The notes beneath the pieces were generated by a model. It was not told where the DNA came from. It was given only the letters and a program-made list of their open reading frames with translations, and ran no database searches. A stretch of DNA of 39,126 nt, from positions 1-39,126 of the forward strand of contig NZ_CAKZHV010000045.1 of the NCBI RefSeq assembly GCF_936927845.1. Reading direction: 5' to 3'. Source of the DNA: an uncultured Sphingomonas sp. GTDB lineage: Bacteria; Pseudomonadota; Alphaproteobacteria; Sphingomonadales; Sphingomonadaceae. The translations under genes and the position numbers were made by a program. Below, in pieces: positions 31,309-39,126 of the stretch (position 1 is its first letter; every line of letters starts with the position of its first letter).

Positions 31309-34262
31309 TCTCGGTCGCGGCAGTCGGTTCAGCGTCCGACGCCGCGGGCTATTACGCGCGCGACAACTACTACACTGCCGACGAGCAGGAGGGCGCCAGC
31401 ACCTGGGTGGGGGAGGGGGCGGCCAAGCTTGGGCTGTCCGGTTCGGTCGACGCGAAGCAGTTCGAGCGCGTGCTCGCCGGCGAGCTGCCGAACGGTGTCG
31501 TGCTCGAAGCCAAGCGCGGCGAGCACCGTGCGGGTTGGGACTTGACGATGTCCGCGCCCAAGTCGCTGTCGCTGTTGGCGCTGATCGGGGGCGACCAGCG
31601 GCTGGTTGAGGCGGTCAGAGACTCTGCGGGCGCGACGCTGGGCTGGGTCGAGCGCAACCTTGTCGAGACGCGAACCTGGAACGGGCGTGTTCAGGAGACG
31701 GTCCGCACGGGCAACCTGGTCGCCGCCACGTTCGTCCACGACGTCAACCGCAAGGGAGAGCCCCAGCTCCACGCCCATGCCGTGGTCGCCAATGCGACTC
31801 GCGCGCCGGACGGCAGGTGGCATGCGCTCAAACCGGACGAGCTGTACCATCGCCAGCATGTCATGGGCGCGGTGTTCAATGCCGAACTCAGGGCGCGGGT
31901 CGAGGCGCTCGGCTATGCGACCGTCCTCAGGCCGGACGGCCGTGACGGCGCGTTCGAGATCGCCGGCGTGTCGCGCGCCGTCGTGGAGGCCTTCTCGACC
32001 CGCTCGGCCGAAATCCGGGCGCACCTCGACGCGCACGGGCGCGAGGGCACGGCGCGCGAGCGTGAGCTGGCGGCGCTCGCGACCCGCGATCCCAAGACGC
32101 CGGAGTTCGCCCCGGAGGCGCGCGCGGAAGGATGGCGGGCGCTGGCGGCGGAGAAAGGGCTGGATGCGGCGGCGCTGGTCGGGCGGGCGTTGAAGGAAGC
32201 GGGTCGAGGCGAGACGGTGTGGACGCGCGCGGTGAGGGGGTTGCGCGGGGCAGGAGAACGCGGGCTCGCGCTCGCCGGCCGCATGGGACTGACCCCGCGC
32301 GACGGCGACCCGCTCGTCCCCGAGCGGCTGGGACGACTGGAGCCACGTGCCTATGCCGCGGCGCAGGCGGTCGCCTCCGCAGTGCGCGACTTGGGTGAGC
32401 GGGAGGCAGCGTTCGACCGGCTCGACCTGATCCGCGTTGCGCTCGAGCGGGGCGGACCGGTGACCGTGGCCGACATCGAGGCGCGAATGGCGCTGCTCGA
32501 AGCCAAGGGCCTGCTCGTCGGCGAAAGTGGCCGCATGGTGACGACCTCGGGCGCGATTCGACTGGAGCAGGCGCATCTCGCCGCTGTGGACGAGGGGAGG
32601 GGGAGGTCGGCACCGCTTGTTTACGGGCCTGAAGCTGCGGCGCGCGCCCAGGAAGCTGCGCGCGAGCTCGAACTTCGGCGTCTCAATCCCGGCCAGGAAG
32701 CCGCGGCATCACTGATCCTGTCGTCGAGCGACCGTGTCGTGAACATCCAGGGCGGGCCCGGTCGCGGCAAGTCGGCCGTGCTGGCGCCTGTGGTGGCGAT
32801 CGCAAAGGCGGAAGGCAGGGCGGTGATCGGGCTCGCCATCGCGGGGCGCACCGCCCGGACACTCGGCAAGGACACGGGTGCAACCTCTTCCACGGTCGCC
32901 GGCTTCCTGGCCCGGCACGCGCGCCTAGTCGACGGCACCGCGCAACTTAAACAGGTGGAGCGCGCGACGGCCGAGCTGAAAGGCTCGGTCGTGCTGCTCG
33001 ACGAGGCGAGCCAGGTCGGCACCCGCGACATGGAGCGGCTGGTCAGGCTCGCCAACATGGTCGAAGTCACGCGACTGGTTCTGGTCGGTGACACGCGCCA
33101 GCTTGGCGCCGTCGACGCCGGCAAGCCATTCGAGCGCAGCCAGCAGGCAGGGCATGCGACGGCGCATCTGACCGAGAACCTGCGATCCCGGTCCGAGCAG
33201 ATGAAGACGGTCACTGCTGCGCTTGAGCGGGGCGAAGTCGGCAGCGCCTTTGCCGTGCTGCGTCCCGCGACGGTGGAGGTCGCGCGGGACAAGGTACCCC
33301 TCACCGCCGCGCGGATGTGGGCGGCGCTGCCGACGGCAGAACGCGAGAGCACACTGCTGCTCGCCTCGGGTCGAGCCATGCGTTCGGCTGCCAACGTCGC
33401 CGCGCAAAGCGAGCTCAAGATGGCAGGCGAGCTTAGTGGCCCTGCCATGACCCTCACTGTGCTCGATCGCGTCACCGTCACCCGCGAAGGCGCTCGGCAG
33501 GAACGAGCCTATCAGGTGGGCAGGGTGGTCGACATCCGGACCGACCTGCCTAGCCAGCAGCTCGCACGAGGGACACGCGGCCTGGTGGTCGGCGTCGAGC
33601 GGGGTCAGGTGGTGCTGCGTATGGCGGACGGCAGCCATCGCCTGTTCCTGCCCGACCGGCTGCCGCGCAATCTCAAGCACGACGCCGTCACGGTCTACGC
33701 CCTGAAGCAGATCGAGCTGCAAACGGGTGACCGCATCCGCTGGACCGACAACGATCATGCGCGCGACATGCTGAACGCGGGGCTGGCCAGGGTCGAGGCA
33801 GTCGGGGAACGCTCACTGACGATATCGTCGCTGGTCGACGGCTCTGTCCATGAACTCGGCAAGGGTGACCGCATGCTTGAGCGGCTGGACCTCGCCTATG
33901 CCCTCAACGTCCACGCCGCGCAGGGCGTCACCACCGATCACGGGATCGTGATGATGAGCGCGGCCGAGCGCCGCCTCGCGTCGGAGAAGAGCTTCCTCGT
34001 CGCGGTCACCCGCATCGCGGATCAGGCGACGCTGGTGGTCGACAGCGGGCGCGATCTCGAGCGGGCAGTGATGCGCAACCCGGGCGAGAAGACCTCGGCG
34101 ATGGACGTCGGCAGGGCCATGTCGGAGCCGGCCAGCCGGGTATCGGTGCAGGATCGGATCGCACGGGACCCGTCACTTGACCTCACTACGCTGCGTGTGC
34201 CAGTCGAGCCTAGGGGACCAGACCTGCCTTTTCCTGAGAAGGACATCGGGCTGGAGCTTTAA
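31305..34262 (+). CDS. MobF-family conjugative relaxase-helicase (TrwC/TraI-like)
   Basis: A 985-residue relaxase starting at the ATG at 31305, which overlaps the upstream stop by 4 bp. The N-terminal relaxase domain shows the Tyr cluster Y16, Y17, Y22, Y23 (GYYARDNYY) and the metal-binding H145, H156, H158 (HxHA pattern in QLHAHAVV), plus LTMSAPKSLSLLAL. The C-terminal helicase of superfamily 1 has Walker A GGPGRGKS (near residue 484) and Walker B VLLDEASQVG (near residue 563). Both parts are intact, so this plasmid can nick and unwind DNA for transfer. Coupling protein and type IV secretion genes are not in the window, so transfer would depend on genes outside it or on a helper. Confidence 0.93.
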   Translation: MISVAAVGSASDAAGYYARDNYYTADEQEGASTWVGEGAAKLGLSGSVDAKQFERVLAGELPNGVVLEAKRGEHRAGWDLTMSAPKSLSLLALIGGDQRLVEAVRDSAGATLGWVERNLVETRTWNGRVQETVRTGNLVAATFVHDVNRKGEPQLHAHAVVANATRAPDGRWHALKPDELYHRQHVMGAVFNAELRARVEALGYATVLRPDGRDGAFEIAGVSRAVVEAFSTRSAEIRAHLDAHGREGTARERELAALATRDPKTPEFAPEARAEGWRALAAEKGLDAAALVGRALKEAGRGETVWTRAVRGLRGAGERGLALAGRMGLTPRDGDPLVPERLGRLEPRAYAAAQAVASAVRDLGEREAAFDRLDLIRVALERGGPVTVADIEARMALLEAKGLLVGESGRMVTTSGAIRLEQAHLAAVDEGRGRSAPLVYGPEAAARAQEAARELELRRLNPGQEAAASLILSSSDRVVNIQGGPGRGKSAVLAPVVAIAKAEGRAVIGLAIAGRTARTLGKDTGATSSTVAGFLARHARLVDGTAQLKQVERATAELKGSVVLLDEASQVGTRDMERLVRLANMVEVTRLVLVGDTRQLGAVDAGKPFERSQQAGHATAHLTENLRSRSEQMKTVTAALERGEVGSAFAVLRPATVEVARDKVPLTAARMWAALPTAERESTLLLASGRAMRSAANVAAQSELKMAGELSGPAMTLTVLDRVTVTREGARQERAYQVGRVVDIRTDLPSQQLARGTRGLVVGVERGQVVLRMADGSHRLFLPDRLPRNLKHDAVTVYALKQIELQTGDRIRWTDNDHARDMLNAGLARVEAVGERSLTISSLVDGSVHELGKGDRMLERLDLAYALNVHAAQGVTTDHGIVMMSAAERRLASEKSFLVAVTRIADQATLVVDSGRDLERAVMRNPGEKTSAMDVGRAMSEPASRVSVQDRIARDPSLDLTTLRVPVEPRGPDLPFPEKDIGLEL

Positions 34263-34413
34263 TCGTGGTTGCAAGGGAACGATGCAGCTCAACCAGGCAG
34301 GTGGGGTGAGCACGTGATTCACTCAGTCACTCGCGTGCTGGCCGCTGATGAATAATCTGAATCACAGGTGTTTTCTGCTTTCGTTCCAGCACGAGCAGAC
34401 TCAATAGCTCTTC

Positions 34414-34866
34414 ATGCCAATCGCGCGCGAACATCGCTGGCTGTATCCAATCGATTGGCGCGAGCTGTCGAACCATGTCCGGTTCACACGGGCGAGGGGG
34501 CGCTGCGAGCATTGCCGGCGTCCCCACGGCCGCGATGTGTTCCATCTCGGCGACGGCAAGTGGTGGGACGAGGATGCGACATGCTGGCGAGATGGGCAGG
34601 GGAGGCGGGTACGCCGCCTGCTCGCGCCGATGGCGCTGCAGCGCGTGCAACCCGGACTGATCGGGATCGGCGCACCTCCGGTGCTAAGCACCACGCGCGT
34701 GGTACTGGCCAGCGCCCACCTGAACCATGACCCTGGCGACAACCGGCCGCGCAATCTCGCTGCACTCTGCCAGCGATGCCACATGCGCCATGACGCGGGT
34801 GAACATCGCCGCCGGCGATGGTTCAACGCGTTCAGACGGCAGGCGGTGGGCGACCTGTTTGCCTGA
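34414..34866 (+). CDS. HNH endonuclease-like protein
   Basis: A 150-residue protein with the HNH layout: GRCEHCRRPHGRD (CxxC) near residue 29, then VLASAHLNHDPGDNRPRNLAALC with the H-N-H core and zinc-binding Cys, then LCQRCHMRHDAGEHRRRRW. Metal-binding Cys pairs flank the catalytic His-Asn-His segment. Plasmid-borne HNH proteins near relaxase genes are common in this group of bacteria; their role is not settled. It starts 150 bp after the relaxase stop, with only a weak ribosome-binding site. Good domain call. Confidence 0.75.
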   Translation: MPIAREHRWLYPIDWRELSNHVRFTRARGRCEHCRRPHGRDVFHLGDGKWWDEDATCWRDGQGRRVRRLLAPMALQRVQPGLIGIGAPPVLSTTRVVLASAHLNHDPGDNRPRNLAALCQRCHMRHDAGEHRRRRWFNAFRRQAVGDLFA

Positions 34867-34890
34867 TCCCGATAAAGTGGTTCGCCCATT

Positions 34891-35208
34891 CTAATCGCGA
34901 GCCGCGCGAGAGAGGTTGTACCCAGCCTTCGCTGCGAACTGGTCAGCCATCCAGTGATAGTGCTTCAGATCGATGCCCATAAGCTCGATGAACTGGTGCT
35001 GGAGTCTCTCATCCACCTCCGAAAAGAAGGCGAACACCGATGCATCGAACGCATCGAGGCTGTCTGGATCAACGATCTTCGCAGCCAGCTGCTGCGCGGA
35101 TAGGTTCGCTCCATACGGCGCGTTCACCGTCGCCAGCACTGATGTAGCTACATCCATCATGGCTCGTCTCGTGCTCTCTTGATCCAGCTTGGGGACGGTC
35201 GTCAGCAC
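34891..35208 (-). CDS. Small unknown protein
   Basis: A 105-residue protein if the GTG at 35208 is used; an ATG at 35160 gives 89 residues. It contains ATSVLATVNAPYGANLSAQQ and AFDASVFAFFSEVDERLQH, and ends in QFAAKAGYNLSRAARD. No family recognised, no signal or membrane segment. It is transcribed convergent to the HNH gene and divergent from the toxin-antitoxin pair; the coding case is moderate. Confidence 0.4.
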   Translation of the reverse strand: MLTTVPKLDQESTRRAMMDVATSVLATVNAPYGANLSAQQLAAKIVDPDSLDAFDASVFAFFSEVDERLQHQFIELMGIDLKHYHWMADQFAAKAGYNLSRAARD

Positions 35209-35408
35209 CGCGGTCCGTCACTCGTGTCGGAGTTGGGCACCGGTTGACCGTAGTACTTGATCTTGACCGTGGAGTGCGCATTTAAGCGTCATACCCGCTG
35301 GTAGGGATTGCTTGCCAGCCCAGGAGCCGCTCGAGCGTACGCGGTCGGCGATTCCCGTCTATCATCTGAGACCAGGCAACCTTCGCGAGCACACGCAGCC
35401 GTCAATCA

Positions 35409-35442
35409 TTGACACTCAAGGCGATGTGCATATATTGTGCAT
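35409..35442 (+). promoter_or_regulatory. Promoter and operator of the Xre/RES toxin-antitoxin pair
   Basis: TTGACA (35409-35414) and TATATT (35431-35436) are near-consensus -35 and -10 elements, 16 bp apart. Two direct copies of TGTGCAT (35425-35431 and 35436-35442), 11 bp (one helical turn) apart, overlap the -10. The antitoxin, an Xre-type DNA binder, probably occupies these to repress its own operon. Confidence 0.6.
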
Positions 35443-35462
35443 CTGTCCAGCGGAGATGCTTT

Positions 35463-35861
35463 ATGGCGACCGCCTTCCTAGTTGACGAACAGCGCGCGAC
35501 GCGGCTCGCTTCCGGCTTTGTTGCAAGCCTGCAGGAGCCGAAGACTCCTTATATCTCGCCCAAGCGCGTCGCGCATGTGCTGGGCGTTCAGCTGTCCCGA
35601 CTTGCGGAGATCGCCGGCGTCCACCGCAACACGCTCGCCAACCCCGCGTCGGAGCGGCTTCAGGATCGGCTGCGGGACATGGTGCGCGTGATCGTGGCCG
35701 CGAGTGAGCTGACCGGAGACATCGAGCAAGCGGTCTATTGGTTCAGGAACGAGCCCATCGTAACGCTCAAGCGCCGAACGGCTGCCGAGCTTGTTGCTGC
35801 AGGTCACACCGACGCGGTCATGGACCATTTGTCCGAACTGGTTGACGGCGCGAACGGGTAG
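35463..35861 (+). CDS. Xre/MbcA/ParS-type antitoxin of a RES toxin
   Basis: A 132-residue antitoxin. The ATG at 35463 has GGAG 7 nt upstream, and longer starts read through the promoter. A helix-turn-helix lies at about residues 30-55 (VAHVLGVQLSRLAEIAGVHR). The C-terminal half has the toxin-binding layout of the DUF2384 family (ASELTGDIEQAVYWFRNEPIVTL, where 'WFRNEP' marks the domain). The toxin gene begins 3 bp after this stop codon. Antitoxins of this class neutralise RES toxins and autoregulate. Call is well supported by the neighbour. Confidence 0.85.
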   Translation: MATAFLVDEQRATRLASGFVASLQEPKTPYISPKRVAHVLGVQLSRLAEIAGVHRNTLANPASERLQDRLRDMVRVIVAASELTGDIEQAVYWFRNEPIVTLKRRTAAELVAAGHTDAVMDHLSELVDGANG

Positions 35862-35863
35862 TC

Positions 35864-36388
35864 GTGCTCCACATCGCAACGGGCTCTAGGCACCTCTATC
35901 GCTATCTTACGCCCAAATGGGCCTATCTACCGCTCAGTGGTGCTGGAGCCGCAAGCGCAGGCGGCAGGTTCAATCGTCCGGGGGTCGAAGCCCTGTACCT
36001 TTCGGCCGAGCCGGAGACCGCTCTAGCCGAGTACAAGCAGGGCTCCAGCCTGCCACGCCCGGCCACCCTTGCCGCCTACGAGCTCAATCTAAGCGATGTC
36101 GTTGATTTGTCGGCCGGCTACGATCCGGATCATTGGATGCTTTCTTGGGCAGATTGGAACTGTGACTGGCGCTGGATCGCGAGGGTCGAGCACAAGGTGC
36201 CACCGTCGTGGCGGCTTGGCGATGAGGCGATCCGGTCAGGGGCTGCGGGTCTGCTGTTTCCATCGACCCATCAGCCCGGCGGCACAAACCTGGTCGTCTT
36301 CAGTGCCAACCTGACAACCGCCGATCGGCTTGCGGTGCACGACCCTGACGCTATGCTTCCGAAAGATCAGCGCTCATGGGACCCGTAG
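35864..36388 (+). CDS. RES-domain toxin
   Basis: A 174-residue RES toxin beginning at GTG 35864, 3 bp after the antitoxin. The conserved RES features are seen: LYRYL near residue 12, GGRFN at residues 33-37 (with R35), YLSAEPETALAE at about 46-57, and LLFPSTHQPGGTNLVVF near the C-terminus with Ser and Gly-Gly. RES toxins degrade NAD+ or ADP-ribosylate targets and so stop growth; on a plasmid the pair also gives addiction. No truncation is seen. Confidence 0.87.
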   Translation: MLHIATGSRHLYRYLTPKWAYLPLSGAGAASAGGRFNRPGVEALYLSAEPETALAEYKQGSSLPRPATLAAYELNLSDVVDLSAGYDPDHWMLSWADWNCDWRWIARVEHKVPPSWRLGDEAIRSGAAGLLFPSTHQPGGTNLVVFSANLTTADRLAVHDPDAMLPKDQRSWDP

Positions 36389-36566
36389 AGGCGAGAGCCT
36401 TTTCGCGATGGAGGTGAGGACGGGCGCAAGGATCACCGCGGCGCTTGGTGCGATAATATAGATTATGTAAAGTTTGACGCGGATCGGTTGTAGGGCGTAG
36501 GTCCTGACTGGCCGTCGCGGAGGTCCAACCAACCAGTCGTTAACTCATCGGCTCTATGCCTTGCCG
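36389..36566. other. Gap before the diguanylate cyclase with AT-rich dyad
   Basis: About 178 bp without a gene. It contains ATAAT-ATAG-ATTAT (36453-36466), a perfect 5-bp dyad in an AT-rich patch that could be the promoter or a regulator site of the cyclase gene. No strong ribosome-binding site for the cyclase was found. Confidence 0.35.
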
Positions 36567-38369
36567 ATGGTTCGCGCTGCCGCCTACGTCGCAGGTCCAC
36601 TGCGTCGACTTCTCACCCCGGCTCTGACCGGAGTCGCCTACTATCTGGCCGGCGTCGTTTCGCTTTTCCTCACCCGCGGCACCGATGGCATCGCAACGCT
36701 TTGGCCATCGAGCGGCATCTTTTTCGCAGTTCTGTTGGCAACACCGCGCCAGCGGATCGCGTGGCATGTCGTGGCTGCTGCGATTGGAAGCCTCGTCGCT
36801 AATCTCCACGCCGGCAATGCATTTACGACCTCGGTGGGCTTCACCGTCGCCAACATGGGCGAATCGGTTCTAGCCGCGTGGCTGTTGCGGACACGCAGCC
36901 GTTCCCGCGTATCTTTCGTCGATCCCGGCAGCCTGACCCACTTCTGCTTGGCTGCATTGGTCGCGACGATCGCAGCAGCGACCGTCGCGGTTATCCTGAC
37001 ACCCGTGCCATCGGTCAGCTTCTGGTTCTCGTGGTTCACGACTGATCTCTTGGGCATATTGATCGTAACTCCTTTGATCTTGATTTTCGATCGGATCGTC
37101 CGAGGGGGCAGTGGTCGGCCAACGGGCAAGGCCGTCCTCGACGCCACAGGTATGTTCGCGTTGGTCGCAATCGTCGCCGAGCTGACCTTCTCTCAATCCA
37201 GCTATCCCCTCCTGTTCGTGCCGATGATGGCGGTCCTGGCGGCTACCTTCCGTCTCGGCCCGTTAGGCGCAGCCGGAGGGGTGCTCATCGTGACCGGGGT
37301 CAGCACGGTCGCGATCAGTACCGGATCAGGTCCGCACGTGTTGGTCGATGCCGGGCCGCTCGCACGCAGCCTGTTTATGCAATTCTACCTTCTTGCCCTG
37401 TTTGCTTCGGCTTTGCCGGTAGCGACTCTCCTCGCCGTCCGCAGCAGGCTCACCGAGCAGGTGGCCGAGAAGATGCGGCTGCTCCAGCTCGCTGAAAGCG
37501 CCGCGCAGGTCGGGCACTGGCGGCTTGATACTGCGAGTGGGACAATCACCTGGTCGCGTGAGGTGTTTCGCATTCACGGGGTCGACGGCGACGTCCCGCC
37601 CGCCTTGGATGCCGCGATCGAGGCGTACCACGTCGATGATCGGGCACTCGTTTCGGAGCGTCTGGAAGAAGCGATCCGAGACAAGCACGGCTTCGCTTTC
37701 ACGGCCCGCATCGTGCGACCGGACGGCGAGGTACGGCACGTGTTCTCAAGGGGCGAGATCGACGGCGCTGCGGACGACAGCACTCCGGCTCTGTTCGGCA
37801 TCATCCAGGACATCACAGCACAGGTCGCCCATGAGGCGGCTCTGGAGGAAGCCCGTCAACGCGCGGAGGATGCCGCAGCGAAGGCGACGATCATGGCCGA
37901 AACCGACCAGTTGACCGGGATCGCCAATCGGCGCCGAACGACCTTCGCGCTCGAAGAGGCGGTGCGGGCGTCATGCGACAGCGGCCGATCGGTAGCGGTC
38001 GCGATGTTCGACATCGATCACTTCAAGCGGATCAATGACACCTATGGCCATCAGGCCGGCGACGAAGTGTTGAAGCGCGTCGCGGCCGACGCGGGCGGAG
38101 AGCTGCGCAGTGCCGATACGATCGGACGATTCGGCGGCGAGGAGTTCGTGATCGTACTGCCCGACGCCACCGCGGCGGTGGCGATGATGGTCGCAGAGCG
38201 CGTGCGAGCCGCGATCGAGGCGGGTGGCACCAACCCGCGTGTGACGATCAGCGTCGGGGTAGCAGAGTTGGCAACCGGTGAACAATGCGAAAGCCTGCTC
38301 AATCGCGCGGATCAGGCTCTTTATGTCGCAAAGCGCGAAGGGCGGAATGTTCTGAGGCTTGCCGCCTGA
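36567..38369 (+). CDS. MASE1-PAS-GGDEF diguanylate cyclase
   Basis: A 600-residue membrane diguanylate cyclase; ATG 36567 is used (TTG 36561 adds two residues). Eight or so hydrophobic segments fill the first about 300 residues, with the MASE1 pattern ATLWPSSGIFFAVLL near residue 50. A PAS domain follows (about 310-430; GHWRLDTASGTITWSREVFRIHG then RIVRPDGEVRHVFSRG). A GGDEF domain occupies about 455-600: DQLTGIANRR, FDIDHFKRINDTYGHQAGDE, and the active-site GGEEF in GRFGGEEFVIVLP (near residue 522). The active site is intact, so it should make c-di-GMP, regulated by the MASE1 and PAS parts. No EAL domain is present. A c-di-GMP gene on a plasmid could affect biofilm or transfer behaviour. Confidence 0.88.
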   Translation: MVRAAAYVAGPLRRLLTPALTGVAYYLAGVVSLFLTRGTDGIATLWPSSGIFFAVLLATPRQRIAWHVVAAAIGSLVANLHAGNAFTTSVGFTVANMGESVLAAWLLRTRSRSRVSFVDPGSLTHFCLAALVATIAAATVAVILTPVPSVSFWFSWFTTDLLGILIVTPLILIFDRIVRGGSGRPTGKAVLDATGMFALVAIVAELTFSQSSYPLLFVPMMAVLAATFRLGPLGAAGGVLIVTGVSTVAISTGSGPHVLVDAGPLARSLFMQFYLLALFASALPVATLLAVRSRLTEQVAEKMRLLQLAESAAQVGHWRLDTASGTITWSREVFRIHGVDGDVPPALDAAIEAYHVDDRALVSERLEEAIRDKHGFAFTARIVRPDGEVRHVFSRGEIDGAADDSTPALFGIIQDITAQVAHEAALEEARQRAEDAAAKATIMAETDQLTGIANRRRTTFALEEAVRASCDSGRSVAVAMFDIDHFKRINDTYGHQAGDEVLKRVAADAGGELRSADTIGRFGGEEFVIVLPDATAAVAMMVAERVRAAIEAGGTNPRVTISVGVAELATGEQCESLLNRADQALYVAKREGRNVLRLAA

Positions 38370-38376
38370 CCGATGA

Positions 38377-38637
38377 TCATCTCAGGTCGTGCCTGGCCTG
38401 CCGCGTTTTTGCGAGAAGTACCTCATCGATCGGGCGCTCCAGCATCGGCTCGCCTGAAAGCAACCAGGCGGAAGCTTTGACCGGATCGTCGAACGCCGCG
38501 ACCCTCTCCCGGACGATCATGCGCTTCGCCTGCATCCAGGCCAGTCCAGGGCCAAGGACAAGTGCCAGCCGCTGCGCCTTGATGGCGGCGGACGAGATGA
38601 ACCGGGCACAGTCCTCAACGACAAGCCGAGCGGGCAA
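38377..38637 (-). CDS. Small ORF, DUF2384 (antitoxin C-terminal)-like, possible fragment
   Basis: An 86-codon frame starting at TTG 38637 with no good ribosome-binding site. The part VAAFDDPVKASAWLLSGEPMLERPIDEVLL follows the layout of the DUF2384 toxin-binding domain (F-x-D-x3-A-x2-WL-x4-P-x-L). The match is weak, and no toxin gene lies beside it. It borders the decayed SDR, so it may be a remnant. Low confidence. Confidence 0.32.
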   Translation of the reverse strand: MPARLVVEDCARFISSAAIKAQRLALVLGPGLAWMQAKRMIVRERVAAFDDPVKASAWLLSGEPMLERPIDEVLLAKTRQARHDLR

Positions 38638-39092
38638 GCGGCGAGGCGCGGGTACGCCTGCTGCTCGCGGACGTGACGCGGGCGGAGGACTGTGCCGCGG
38701 TGGTGCATGAGGCGGTCGCGCAGTTCGGCAGGCTCGATATTCTGGTCAACAATGCCGGACGCGGCACGAAATATGTGAGCGACACTTTTATGACCGAGCC
38801 GACCCGCTTCTGGAAGGTAGCCCCGACACTTGGCGCATGGTGATCGACACCAACGTCAACGGCCCCTTCCTGATGGCGTGTGCCGCGGTCCCTGCCATGC
38901 TGGAAACGGGAGGCGGCCGGATCGGCAACATTTCAATGCCCGCGAGACGATGCGGCGACGCGGCTTCTCGCCCTATGGCCCCTCCAAAGCGGCACTTGAA
39001 TCGGAGACCGCGATCTGGGCGCAGGACCTTGCGGACCGCGGCATCACCGTGAACGCGCTCCTGCCAGGAGGAGGTAAGCGTCCGGTGACGGC
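38636..39092 (+). pseudogene. Short-chain dehydrogenase (SDR), N-truncated and frameshifted remnant
   Basis: An SDR readable only by joining three frames. The first frame contains ARVRLLLADVTRAEDC and then LDILVNNAG (the NNAG motif). The second picks up at about 38823 with DTWRMVIDTNVNGPFLM, and a third from about 38945 with MRRRGFSPYGPSKAALESE, which holds the catalytic YxxxK (Y-G-P-S-K). Two frameshifts therefore separate them. The N-terminal TGxxxGIG cofactor loop is missing, and the start is lost near 38636. The remnant ends at or near 39092. It marks the decayed edge of an older insertion. Confidence 0.75.
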
Positions 39093-39126
39093 GTCACCTC
39101 AAACGGGCCGGTAGTTCCACGGCAGC

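Noticed and set aside
38369..38392. ACCGATGAT-like sequence after the cyclase gene, resembling an iteron
   Set aside because: Only the first 9 bases match, and the rest diverges from the iteron unit; it is probably chance.
1..39126. tRNA, rRNA and classical riboswitches
   Set aside because: No cloverleaf-like sequence, rRNA segment or known aptamer core was found on either strand by reading; a covariance-model search would be needed to be certain.

Overview
The window looks like about 39 kb of a large, GC-rich replicon from a sphingomonad (Sphingomonas, Sphingobium or Novosphingobium type). The reasons are the TonB receptor with an IIVTGRR-type plug start, the secreted proteins with a DEIVVTARG-like stretch, and a RepA/ParA/ParB backbone with iterons. 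A RepA initiator, a ParAB partition locus with parS-like palindromes, a MobF relaxase and a stand-alone resolvase together mark it as a plasmid or megaplasmid. No type IV secretion genes, rRNA, tRNA or CRISPR array are visible. All functional statements come from reading motifs, without database searches.

Region 1 (1-8.5 kb) is a cell-envelope segment. It holds a TonB-dependent receptor behind an operator-like palindrome, an IS481-family insertion directly after the receptor stop codon, and a decayed S9 peptidase (5' end lost, two in-frame amber codons) that was probably the receptor's partner. A META-domain lipoprotein, a secreted unknown, and a translationally coupled pair (retropepsin-like duplicated protein plus TonB-C-like protein) follow.

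Region 2 (8.8-21.5 kb) reads as a defence or accessory island. It contains a HEPN (ApeA-like) protein, a zinc-ribbon protein, a serine resolvase with a symmetric res-like site, an undescribed overlapping two-gene cassette (12353-13983), and an overlapping three-gene GNAT-PUA / ASCH / P-loop kinase operon (14110-16131). A divergent membrane protein and a three-gene restriction-modification operon (HTH controller, N6-adenine methylase, PD-(D/E)XK nuclease) complete it.

Region 3 (21.9-26.2 kb) is the replication and partition core: parB and parA on the minus strand with three parS-like palindromes between them, then an iteron-rich origin and repA on the plus strand. Iterons also lie inside repA and at its stop codon.

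Region 4 (26.2-34.9 kb) is a plasmid-transfer module. It has two operons of small, tightly overlapping unknown genes with two paralogous emfourin-like proteins, an oriT-like block of nested inverted repeats, a 17-codon leader ORF, an RHH/coiled-coil/transmembrane accessory protein, a 985-residue MobF relaxase-helicase and an HNH protein.

Region 5 (34.9-39.1 kb) carries a small unknown gene, a Xre/RES toxin-antitoxin pair with a readable promoter and operator, a MASE1-PAS-GGDEF diguanylate cyclase, a small DUF2384-like ORF and a frameshifted short-chain dehydrogenase remnant that runs to about 39100.
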